Shown here one piece after another: positions 1 through 6,017 of a stretch of 6,474 nt of DNA. The notes under the pieces are model-generated. The model had not been told where the DNA came from. It saw only the letters and a list, made by a program, of their open reading frames with translations, and searched no databases. A program made the position numbers and the translations under genes. Source of the DNA: JAUXIQ01 sp030620925 [NCBI: Nitrospinota bacterium] (lineage in GTDB: Bacteria; JAUXIQ01); the NCBI GenBank assembly GCA_030620925.1, contig JAUXIQ010000120.1:1-6474 (forward strand), read 5' to 3'. Every line of letters begins with the position of its first letter. Position 1 is the first letter of the stretch.

Positions 1-47
1 CCGAAGGCGACAGGATGCCGTCTGAGTAGTAGGAATGTATATGCAGA
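1..47. other. Left-edge sequence with no callable gene
   Basis: These 47 bases lie beyond the stop codon of the leftward nagZ gene. No hairpin terminator is visible. One plus-strand frame reads eight codons (EGDRMPSE) to tandem TAG TAG stops at 25-30, which could be the tail of a convergent gene entering from the left. The opposite strand also has a short open stretch. Neither is long enough to support a gene call. Confidence 0.3.
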
Positions 48-1154
48 TCAACCTTGTCCGGCACTATCCTCGATTCTCCTCACCAGTTCTCGATGTTCTG
101 GGCAGCACACGGTGTCTATATCAAAAGTATAATCCAGCCTGGCGTACTTTTCCTTGGTGGAAAGAATTCTGGCCACCGACGCATCTATTCTTTCTTCGCT
201 CAAACGGCCGCTGCGCGCCGCCTCCATCAGCGCCGCGTGGGCCTCCCCCTGAAACCGTTTCTCCTTGCATACCAGGACCATGTCCGCTCCCGCTGAAATC
301 GCCCCTACAGCCGCCTGCTCCATGGAATAGTTACCGGTCACGGCTTTCATCTCCAGGTCGTCGGTTACGATCAGTCCCCGATAACCCAGGCGTTCCCTGA
401 GCATACCGGTGATGATCTTCGGAGAGATGGTTGCGGGAGCGTGCCGGTCCAACTCATTGTAGATCACGTGTGCGGTCATTACCGCCCCCACCCCCTCTTC
501 TATCGCCGCCCGGAAGGGCAGCACCTCCCTCGCCCAGAGACCGTCCTCGCTCCTCTCCATGGTGCCCAACCGGTCATGGGAATCGAAAGAAGTATCCCCG
601 TGACCGGGGAAATGCTTGGCCGTGGCCATCATACCCGTTTCCTGCATTCCCCGGATAAGCGCCCTCCCCAGCTCCGAGACCGGTTCCACGCTGTCACCCA
701 GCGACCGGTCGCCGATAACGGTATTTTCGGGGTTGGTGAGAATATCCAGGACGGGGGCCAAATTCATGTTCACACCCACCGCCAGCAGCTCTCCGGCCAT
801 GGCCCTGCCTAACTCGGCGGCCGTCTCCGCAGAACCCGCGGCGCCCAGTAACCCTGCGCTGGGGAACCTGGTAAGCGGGGGCGACAGCCGGTTCACGCGG
901 CCGCCCTCCTGGTCGGTGGCCATGAGCAGGGGCAAGCCGGAAGCGCCGTCCAGGGCCGCCTTCTGTAGACCCTCGGTGAGACGGCGAATCTCAGGGGCTG
1001 AGAGAGAATCGTCCCCGAACAGAATGACGCCGCCCAGGGCGCCATCCCTGAGCATACCCATGATGTGCGCCGGAGGAGCGGCGCCTCTGAAGCCGGCCAT
1101 TATCAACTGCCCCACCTTTATCTCCAGGGGCAGCTCTTCGGTGTTAGTCTTCAT
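48..1154 (-). CDS. nagZ: Beta-N-acetylhexosaminidase (NagZ-type, GH3)
   Basis: A complete 368-residue glycoside hydrolase family 3 enzyme. NagZ enzymes remove N-acetylglucosamine from anhydro-muropeptides during cell-wall recycling. The diagnostic NagZ loop KHFPGHGDTSFDSH is at residues 180-193; in this family its Asp/His pair (here D191 and H193) supplies the general acid/base. The block TDQEGGRV (80-87) lines the sugar site. TDDLEMKAV (264-272) matches the family SDDLxM nucleophile motif, which points to D265 as the nucleophile. There is no signal peptide or lipobox, so the protein is probably cytoplasmic like E. coli NagZ (about 340 aa) and unlike the larger secreted Bacillus form. The ATG overlaps the stop of the upstream molybdenum-subunit gene by one base (TGATG). 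Only a weak GAGAG lies upstream, about 18 bases away, so translation probably depends on coupling. A peptidoglycan-recycling gene as third cistron behind two catabolic redox genes is unusual. Fold and activity class are secure; the physiological substrate is inferred. Confidence 0.92.
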   Translation of the reverse strand: MKTNTEELPLEIKVGQLIMAGFRGAAPPAHIMGMLRDGALGGVILFGDDSLSAPEIRRLTEGLQKAALDGASGLPLLMATDQEGGRVNRLSPPLTRFPSAGLLGAAGSAETAAELGRAMAGELLAVGVNMNLAPVLDILTNPENTVIGDRSLGDSVEPVSELGRALIRGMQETGMMATAKHFPGHGDTSFDSHDRLGTMERSEDGLWAREVLPFRAAIEEGVGAVMTAHVIYNELDRHAPATISPKIITGMLRERLGYRGLIVTDDLEMKAVTGNYSMEQAAVGAISAGADMVLVCKEKRFQGEAHAALMEAARSGRLSEERIDASVARILSTKEKYARLDYTFDIDTVCCPEHRELVRRIEDSAGQG

Positions 1155-3397
1155 CAGGTGTCAGCTTTTTCTCTCAGCGCTTCGAGGATTTTTTCAGGAG
1201 TGATGGGCAGGTCCGTTATCCGGACCCCCACGGCGTCGTAGACAGCGTTGGCGATGGCCGCGGCGGGGGGATTTATGGGCGTCTCCCCCACCCCTTTGGC
1301 TCCGTACGGACCTTCCTCGGAGTTCTGTTCAACGATGGATGTCTCTATCGAAGGGAAATCGACGGCGGTGGGAATCTTATAGTCCTTGAACGAAGGGTTC
1401 TCCACGTTCCCGTTATTCAGCCGCACATCCTCCATGAGGGCGGCGCCCAGTCCCTGGACCATGCCCCCCTGCAACTGACCCTCCACACTGTCCGGGTTCA
1501 GTGCGAAACCCACGTCGTGGCTGGCTACCAGCTTATGGATGACGACCTGTCCCGTCTGGGTATCCACCTCTACTTCGGCCCCCTGGGAGCACATCATGAA
1601 CGCGGGTGCCGGCGCCGGGAGGGAGCCTTTACCCACAATCAGCGTGCCCCGGAAGCGCTGCGCGGTACGCGTAATACTACCCAGGGACAGCCGTTTGTCC
1701 TCCTCACCCTTCACCCAGACCTGCCCGTTTTCCATACGCAGCTTCTCCTGCTCCACACCGAGCCTCTCAGCCGCCACTTCCATGATCTGACGTCTGGTGT
1801 CTTGCGCCGCCAGCATGGCCGCCTTGCCCATGTTGTAGGCTATCATGCTGCCGCCGGTGAGGGGTGCGTTGAGGGCGGTGTCCGTGTCTCCGGTCACCAC
1901 CTGGATGCTGCTCATGGGCAGGTTCAGCTCTTCGGCCACCGCCTGGGCGATGACGGTGTTGCTGCCGGTGGCGTCCACCGAGCCGGTGACCACGGAGGCG
2001 GTGCCGTCATCGTTGATCTTGACCGTGAGACCTGCAGCGGCGCCGCCGTTGCTCCACTGGGCGCTGGCCAGGCCCCGGCCCCTGTTAGGCCCTTCCTTGG
2101 GTTCACCCCAGCCGATACCTTCCGCCGCCCGGTGCAGGGTGTCCCGCAGGGCGCCCCTCTCGATCCGCTTGCCGATGTATGAAATATCCCCTTCTTTCAG
2201 CCCGTTTTTAAGGCGAATTTCCAGCGGGTCGATGCCCAGAGCCTCTGCTATGGCGTCCATATGCGACTCGATGGCGAAAGTAACCTGCGGCCCGCCCGGG
2301 GCCCGGTAGGAACCACCGCTGGGCTTGTTGGTATAGACGCAGAAGCCCTCCATCCTGGCGTTGGCGATGGCGTAGGGGCCTCTCCCGCCCACCGCCGCGG
2401 CGTATGCCGCGCCGGGGCCGAAATCGGCGTAGGCTCCGCTGTCAAGAATTATTACCACTTCCCGCGCGGTTATAGTGCCGTCCTTCTTCACCCCCGTCTT
2501 TATGCGCATCAGGCCGGGGTGTCTCGGCCGGGCGGCTATCTGTTCATCCCGCCTGGACATCACCATCTGCACCGGCCGCCCCGTCATCCTGGACAGGACC
2601 ACGCAGGCGGGCTCCAGCAGGGGAGCGATCTTCCCTCCGAAAGCGCCCCCTATCTCGGTGGGTATCACTTTTATCCGAGACATGGGCAGCTCGAAAAGTC
2701 CGGCGAGATCGGCCCGCAGCTCGAACTGGCCCTGGGTGGTGGACCACACGGTGATCTGCCCTGAAGGCTCGACCATGGCCGTGGCGGCGTGCGGCTCGAT
2801 ATAACCCTGGTGCACCATGGGGGTGGTGTATTCGTCTTCGAAGATCATGTCCGCTTCGCTGAACCCCTTCTCAGGATCGCCCATGGAGAACTCGGAGTGG
2901 CCGCAGATGTTGCCCGCACGGTCTGATATGGTGCGGAAGCGGCCTTTGCCGTAAGACTCCCAATCCTTGTGAATCACCTTCGCATTGGGTTTCATGGCCT
3001 CCCGGGGGTCGAACAGAGAAGGCAGGTCTTTATACTCGACCTTTATCAGGGAGACGGCTTCTTCCGCCGTGTCCAGGCTGTCGGCGGCCACCGCCGCCAC
3101 ACGGTCCCCCACGAAGAGCACCTTGTCCAGGGCCATTACCGGCTCGTCCTGGACGATGGTCCCGAAACGCCTCCGGGGAACGTCCTTGCCGGTTATGACC
3201 GCGCGCACCCCGGGCAGCCTTTCTGCCCTGGCGGTATCTATGTTCAGGATGCGGGCGTGGGGCCTGGTGCTGTAAAGCATCCTGCCCTGCAGCATGCCGG
3301 GCAGCTTGATATCCGCGCCGAACAGGCATTTACCGGCGACCTTGTCCCGTGCGTCCACCCGGGGGACGCTTTTGCCCACTACCCTGTACTCGCTCAT
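1154..3397 (-). CDS. Xanthine dehydrogenase-family molybdopterin-binding (large) subunit
   Basis: A complete 747-residue protein with the two-part layout of molybdenum hydroxylase large subunits. The N-terminal aldehyde oxidase/xanthine dehydrogenase a/b hammerhead domain covers roughly residues 15-130, followed by the molybdopterin cytosine dinucleotide-binding domains (about 150-745). Visible active-site blocks are IEPHAA (200-205), STTQGQ (219-224), GGAFGGK (250-256), SYRAPGGPQ (363-371) and KGVGE (701-705). E705 matches the conserved catalytic base, and R365 aligns with the substrate-site Arg880 of bovine xanthine oxidase. The residue after GGAFGGK is I257, where bovine xanthine oxidase has purine-binding Glu802, so purine hydroxylation is unlikely. 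The CO-dehydrogenase AYRCSFR loop is also absent, so this is not a form I CoxL. These enzymes hydroxylate aromatic heterocycles, aldehydes or aryl-CoA substrates and normally need 2Fe-2S and FAD partner subunits, none of which is in this window. The ATG overlaps the upstream stop as ATGA and has GGGAGG at 3405-3410, 7 bases before the start. Family is certain; substrate is unknown. Confidence 0.93.
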   Translation of the reverse strand: MSEYRVVGKSVPRVDARDKVAGKCLFGADIKLPGMLQGRMLYSTRPHARILNIDTARAERLPGVRAVITGKDVPRRRFGTIVQDEPVMALDKVLFVGDRVAAVAADSLDTAEEAVSLIKVEYKDLPSLFDPREAMKPNAKVIHKDWESYGKGRFRTISDRAGNICGHSEFSMGDPEKGFSEADMIFEDEYTTPMVHQGYIEPHAATAMVEPSGQITVWSTTQGQFELRADLAGLFELPMSRIKVIPTEIGGAFGGKIAPLLEPACVVLSRMTGRPVQMVMSRRDEQIAARPRHPGLMRIKTGVKKDGTITAREVVIILDSGAYADFGPGAAYAAAVGGRGPYAIANARMEGFCVYTNKPSGGSYRAPGGPQVTFAIESHMDAIAEALGIDPLEIRLKNGLKEGDISYIGKRIERGALRDTLHRAAEGIGWGEPKEGPNRGRGLASAQWSNGGAAAGLTVKINDDGTASVVTGSVDATGSNTVIAQAVAEELNLPMSSIQVVTGDTDTALNAPLTGGSMIAYNMGKAAMLAAQDTRRQIMEVAAERLGVEQEKLRMENGQVWVKGEEDKRLSLGSITRTAQRFRGTLIVGKGSLPAPAPAFMMCSQGAEVEVDTQTGQVVIHKLVASHDVGFALNPDSVEGQLQGGMVQGLGAALMEDVRLNNGNVENPSFKDYKIPTAVDFPSIETSIVEQNSEEGPYGAKGVGETPINPPAAAIANAVYDAVGVRITDLPITPEKILEALREKADT

Positions 3398-4545
3398 TTT
3401 CGAGCCTCCCTCTGTATTTCGTTATTAATGACGATGCGCTGTATTTCGGACGAGCCCTCGTAAATGGTCAGCGCCCGCACCGCACGATAGAGCCTCTCGG
3501 TCACCGAGCCGCGCACCAAGCCGTTGCCCCCGTGTATCTGGAGGGCCATGTCCACCACACGCTTGGCCATCTCGGTGCCGTACAGTTTGGCCATGGAAGC
3601 GTCTTTGGCCACGCGCTCAACGCCGCTGTCCCTGAGCCAGGCGGCATGATGGACCAGCAGCCGGGCCGCCTTTATCTGTGTCGCCATATCCGCCAGCATG
3701 TTGCCTATGCTCTGGTGGTTGATGATCGACTGCCCGAAGGTAACCCGCTCCTGAGCATAGCTGAAGGCGGCGTCAAACGCGGCCTGGGCGATGCCCACCC
3801 CCTGCGCGCCGACCGTGGTGCGGTAAATGTTCAGGTTGTACATGGAGATTTTGAAACCTTCCCCCTCCTCCCCCAGGAGGTTCTGGCGGGGAATGCGGCA
3901 GTTCTCGTAGACCAGTTCCCCGATGGCATGGGGGGCCATTAGCTCAAGACGCTCGCCGAACTGAAAACCGGGAGTCTCTTTCTCCAGGATGAAGGCGGAG
4001 AGGCCCCTGTGCCCCGCCTCAGGGTCGGTCTTGGCGAAGGTAACGTAGGTGTGGGCATGGGGGGCGTTGGAGATGAAACGCTTCTTGCCGTTCAAAAGAT
4101 AGAAGTCTCCCTCCAGCACGGCGGTGGTCTTCGCTCCCGCAACGTCTGAGCCGCTGTCCGGCTCGGTCAGCCCCAGGGCGGCGATCTCCTCACCGTTGGC
4201 GATGGGAGGCAGATACCTGGATTTCTGTTCGTGGTTACCGTAGCCCACGATGGGATAGCTCCCCAGACCCTGCATGACGAAGGCGTCGGCGGTAACCGTG
4301 CAGCCCCGGGCCAGCTCTTCCCTGGCCAGGCAAATGGGGAGGGCCAGGATCTGTGGATACTGGCCCCCGTACTCTTCAGGCACCAGAAGTTTCAGCAGCC
4401 CGTTTTCCGCCAGAAGCGCCAGCATGTCGAAGGGGTAGTCCCCCCTCTCCTCGATCTCGTTGGCCATGGGCGCTATTTTCTCCTGCACCAACTTCCTCAC
4501 CCGGAGTTGGAGTTCGCTCTGTTCCTCGGTAAGTTTAAAATCCAT
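3394..4545 (-). CDS. Acyl-CoA dehydrogenase
   Basis: A complete 383-residue acyl-CoA dehydrogenase, the usual length for the short/medium-chain class. It oxidises an acyl-CoA to its 2,3-enoyl-CoA using bound FAD and normally passes electrons to electron-transfer flavoprotein. Domain order is helical N-terminal (about 1-120), central beta domain (about 121-230) and helical C-terminal (about 231-380). Signatures are LTEPDSGSD (126-134), ERVTFGQ (266-272) contacting FAD, QIHGGNG (336-342) and [10 protein letters not shown] (361-370). E363 occupies the catalytic-base position used by medium- and short-chain enzymes, rather than the alternative site of isovaleryl- and long-chain enzymes. The segment around [10 protein letters not shown] (202-211) is less standard than the usual MG-x-R-x-S/T region and may reflect an unusual acyl substrate. 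It is the first gene of the leftward operon, with a strong ribosome site GGAGGA at 4551-4556, 5 bases from the ATG. No ETF genes are in view. Chain length and substrate cannot be read from sequence. Confidence 0.95.
   Translation of the reverse strand: MDFKLTEEQSELQLRVRKLVQEKIAPMANEIEERGDYPFDMLALLAENGLLKLLVPEEYGGQYPQILALPICLAREELARGCTVTADAFVMQGLGSYPIVGYGNHEQKSRYLPPIANGEEIAALGLTEPDSGSDVAGAKTTAVLEGDFYLLNGKKRFISNAPHAHTYVTFAKTDPEAGHRGLSAFILEKETPGFQFGERLELMAPHAIGELVYENCRIPRQNLLGEEGEGFKISMYNLNIYRTTVGAQGVGIAQAAFDAAFSYAQERVTFGQSIINHQSIGNMLADMATQIKAARLLVHHAAWLRDSGVERVAKDASMAKLYGTEMAKRVVDMALQIHGGNGLVRGSVTERLYRAVRALTIYEGSSEIQRIVINNEIQREARK
3405..3410 (-). promoter_or_regulatory. Ribosome binding site for the molybdenum subunit
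   Basis: GGGAGG on the minus strand, 7 bases upstream of the ATG at 3397. It lies inside the last codons of the acyl-CoA dehydrogenase gene. Together with the ATGA stop/start overlap it supports this start and translational coupling. Confidence 0.75.
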
Positions 4546-4550
4546 GATGC

Positions 4551-4556
4551 TCCTCC
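4551..4556 (-). promoter_or_regulatory. Ribosome binding site for the acyl-CoA dehydrogenase
   Basis: GGAGGA on the minus strand, 5 bases before the ATG at 4545. It is a near-consensus Shine-Dalgarno sequence and fixes the start at the canonical [10 protein letters not shown]-terminus of the family. Confidence 0.8.
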
Positions 4557-4616
4557 GTCTTATGATTATGGCCGTGGATTAACGCCGGAAACGTTGCTCT
4601 CGAAAACGGCAGTCTA

Positions 4617-4625
4617 TATATAACA
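4617..4625 (-). promoter_or_regulatory. Candidate extended -10 promoter for the leftward operon
   Basis: On the minus strand the sequence reads TGT followed by TATATA, matching the TGn-TATAAT extended -10 pattern. The -35 position with a 17-base spacer (4640-4645) reads GTGAGG, a 3/6 match to TTGACA, which is acceptable for an extended -10 promoter. Transcription would start near 4610, giving a leader of about 65 bases before the acyl-CoA dehydrogenase ATG. This is a pattern match only. Confidence 0.4.
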
Positions 4626-4652
4626 CAAAACGGCCCGGCCCTCACGGTTAAA

Positions 4653-4662
4653 ACAAATTTGT
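4653..4662. repeat. Perfect 10-bp palindrome ACAAATTTGT
   Basis: A perfect 10-base palindrome in the divergent spacer, about 30 bases upstream of the candidate leftward -10 element. Its position would suit an activator or repressor site for the acyl-CoA dehydrogenase operon. A short AT-rich palindrome can also arise by chance, so its function is uncertain. Confidence 0.35.
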
Positions 4663-4679
4663 CGATTGCCATATTCATG

Positions 4680-4708
4680 TTGAAACAACCGCCCCCGTTG
4701 TGTTAATT
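4680..4708 (+). promoter_or_regulatory. Weak candidate promoter for the rightward genes
   Basis: TTGAAA (4680-4685, 4/6 match to the -35 consensus) and TTAATT (4703-4708, 3/6 match to the -10 consensus) are separated by 17 bases. Transcription would begin near 4715, about 54 bases before the FAD oxidoreductase ATG. The match is poor. An alternative is TTCACA at 4725-4730 paired with TAACAT at 4746-4751, but its 15-base spacing is too short. Confidence 0.22.
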
Positions 4709-4721
4709 CTTTATCATTAAC
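4702..4721. promoter_or_regulatory. Inverted repeat GTTAAT-N8-ATTAAC, possible operator
   Basis: Perfect 6-base arms (4702-4707 and 4716-4721) flank an 8-base spacer. The geometry suits a dimeric helix-turn-helix regulator. It overlaps the -10 and start site of the weak rightward promoter candidate, where a repressor could block transcription. It also abuts an 8-base palindrome AACCGGTT at 4719-4726. No regulator gene is present in the window. Confidence 0.35.
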
Positions 4722-4755
4722 CGGTTCACAAGTTCGAGCCAAACATAACATATCA

Positions 4756-4764
4756 GGGGGGAGA
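4756..4764 (+). promoter_or_regulatory. Ribosome binding site for the FAD oxidoreductase
   Basis: A G-run ending in GGGGAGA lies about 5 bases upstream of the ATG at 4769. It supports this start, which places the dinucleotide-binding motif at residue 6 as expected for the family. Confidence 0.6.
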
Positions 4765-4768
4765 TACG

Positions 4769-5944
4769 ATGGAAAGGGCCAGCGTAGTCATCATCGGGGG
4801 CGGCGTCTACGGAACCAGCATAGCCTACCATCTGGCTGCGATGGGCTGCGGTGAGGTGGTCCTTCTGGAAAAGGACTCCCTGGCCTGCGGCTCGTCGGGC
4901 AAGTCCTGCGCCCTCGTCAGGCAGCACTACTCCAACGAGATAACCGCCAGGGCGGCCATGGAGAGCAGGAAATTTTTCGAGGTTTTCGAAGAAGAGGTGG
5001 GCGGCTTCCCCGAATACAAGAACAACGGAATGATCTTTCTGGCGCATCCCCCGGAAGCCGAGGCTCTGGAGAAGAACGTAAAGCTGCAGCAGGAGGTGGG
5101 CATCGAAGTGGAGGTCATCAATCCCGGCGAGGTGGAAAAATATCTGCAGGGGATAGACGTCTCCGACATTGCCCTGGCCTGTTTCGAGAGCAGCGCCGGC
5201 TACGCCGACCCTCACGGGGTGGTCACCGCCTTCGGAGCCAGGGCCAAGCAGCTGGGCGCGAAAATATGCCAGGGACGGGCGGCCACCGGCATCGAAATCA
5301 GCGGCGGGGCGGTCAAAGCCGTGCACACCGCCGAGGGGACAATCGAAACCGAGGTGGTGGTGAACGCCGCCGGGCCCTGGGGAGAAAAGATAGCGGCCAT
5401 GGCGGGGCTGGACATCCCTCTCAAACCTACGCGAATACAGGAAGCCATAATCCGGCCGTTGGAAACCTACGACAAGTTAACGCCCACTCTGATAGACCCC
5501 GGCGAAGCGCTCTATTTCAGGCCGGAGACGGGCGGATTGGTGATGGCCGGCGGCGGCACGTCGGAAGAGGACAAGGAGTTCGACCCCGACGATTACAACG
5601 AAAACGCCGACTCCGATTTCGTGGAGGACATCTCTCAACGGCTGAGTCACCGCTCCCCGCGGCTCGAACGGGCGGGTTTCATGAGAGGATGGGCGGGCCT
5701 CATCACCCTCACGCCCGACTATCACCCCATCCTTGGGGAAGCGCCTGAGGTTAAAGGACTGATATGGTGCAACGGCTTCAGCGGCCACGGGTTCAAGCTC
5801 TCCCCCGTTATAGGGAAAGCGATCGCAGAGCTGATTTTCAAGGGGAAGGCCGAAGCCATGGACCTGGAACCTTTCCACATCAACCGTTACGCAGAGGGAC
5901 GCACATTCGCATCGACCTACGAAAATTTTCCTATTCTGGCTTGA
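4769..5944 (+). CDS. DAO-family FAD-dependent oxidoreductase (sarcosine/glycine oxidase-like)
   Basis: A complete 391-residue member of the D-amino-acid oxidase superfamily, which oxidises the C-N bond of amino acids or N-methylated amines. The Rossmann FAD motif VVIIGGGVYG is at residues 6-15, with E34 at the end of the second strand for ribose binding. VNAAGPWG (198-205) and TPDYHPILG (315-323) are family blocks. GFSGHGFKLSP (336-346) closely matches the C-terminal motif of monomeric sarcosine oxidase, where its Lys (here K343) and an N-terminal Arg (here probably R51) bind the substrate carboxylate. The site equivalent to the cysteine that covalently holds FAD in monomeric sarcosine oxidase appears to be G310, so FAD is probably non-covalent or attached elsewhere. 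There is no signal peptide, so it is cytoplasmic. It may be a standalone enzyme or act like a heterotetrameric sarcosine oxidase beta subunit, but no alpha, gamma or delta subunits are nearby. A bisMGD oxidoreductase follows after 73 bases. Exact substrate is unassigned. Confidence 0.92.
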   Translation: MERASVVIIGGGVYGTSIAYHLAAMGCGEVVLLEKDSLACGSSGKSCALVRQHYSNEITARAAMESRKFFEVFEEEVGGFPEYKNNGMIFLAHPPEAEALEKNVKLQQEVGIEVEVINPGEVEKYLQGIDVSDIALACFESSAGYADPHGVVTAFGARAKQLGAKICQGRAATGIEISGGAVKAVHTAEGTIETEVVVNAAGPWGEKIAAMAGLDIPLKPTRIQEAIIRPLETYDKLTPTLIDPGEALYFRPETGGLVMAGGGTSEEDKEFDPDDYNENADSDFVEDISQRLSHRSPRLERAGFMRGWAGLITLTPDYHPILGEAPEVKGLIWCNGFSGHGFKLSPVIGKAIAELIFKGKAEAMDLEPFHINRYAEGRTFASTYENFPILA

Positions 5945-5961
5945 CAGTGAAAACCATCGCC

Positions 5962-5981
5962 GCGAGGCATCATTTCCTCGC
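5962..5981 (+). terminator. Short GC-rich stem-loop, possible weak terminator or attenuator
   Basis: GCGAGG (5962-5967) and CCTCGC (5976-5981) form a perfect 6-bp stem with an 8-base loop. It begins 17 bases after the FAD oxidoreductase stop. The following ATTTACTTAA is only mildly T-rich, so full termination is doubtful. It could reduce read-through into the molybdopterin gene or protect the upstream transcript end. Confidence 0.3.
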
Positions 5982-6004
5982 ATTTACTTAACGCTTAGAA
6001 TGAT

Positions 6005-6009
6005 GAGGA
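6005..6009 (+). promoter_or_regulatory. Ribosome binding site for the molybdopterin oxidoreductase
   Basis: GAGGA lies 8 bases upstream of the ATG at 6018. It favours this start over the in-frame ATG at 6033, which has no comparable site. Confidence 0.6.
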
Positions 6010-6017
6010 CGAAATAG

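Larger units (their letters stand above)
4546..4768. promoter_or_regulatory. Divergent intergenic control region
   Basis: This 223-bp spacer separates the leftward acyl-CoA dehydrogenase operon from the rightward FAD oxidoreductase. It is clearly more AT-rich than the flanking genes, especially at 4600-4680 and 4700-4755. It must hold promoters for both directions. It contains an extended -10 element for the minus strand and several short perfect inverted repeats, listed separately. No small gene or RNA is evident in it. Confidence 0.7.

Noticed and set aside
3-30. Possible end of a convergent plus-strand gene with tandem TAG stops
   Set aside because: Only eight codons are visible before the window edge and no terminator follows, so it cannot be told apart from chance.
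616-1203. 195-codon plus-strand open frame over nagZ
   Set aside because: It is antisense to conserved NagZ motifs, has Ser/Pro/Arg-rich composition and no recognisable domain.
3349-3942. 197-codon plus-strand open frame over the acyl-CoA dehydrogenase and molybdenum-subunit junction
   Set aside because: It spans two well-supported genes on the other strand, has no family motif and shows low-complexity His/Gly/Arg-rich translation typical of a shadow frame.
4703-5326. 207-codon open frame antisense to the FAD oxidoreductase
   Set aside because: It is antisense to a gene with clear family motifs, shows no recognisable domain, and is expected from GC-rich third codon positions.
5941-5946. Perfect TTGACA -35 hexamer at the end of the FAD oxidoreductase gene
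   Set aside because: No -10-like sequence lies 16-18 bases downstream (the region reads GC-rich), so a promoter for the molybdopterin gene is not supported.
6000-6017. Five-codon mini-ORF (MMRTK, stop TAG) ending directly before the molybdopterin gene ATG
   Set aside because: It overlaps the GAGGA ribosome site of the real gene, has no ribosome site of its own that can be seen, and is short enough to occur by chance.
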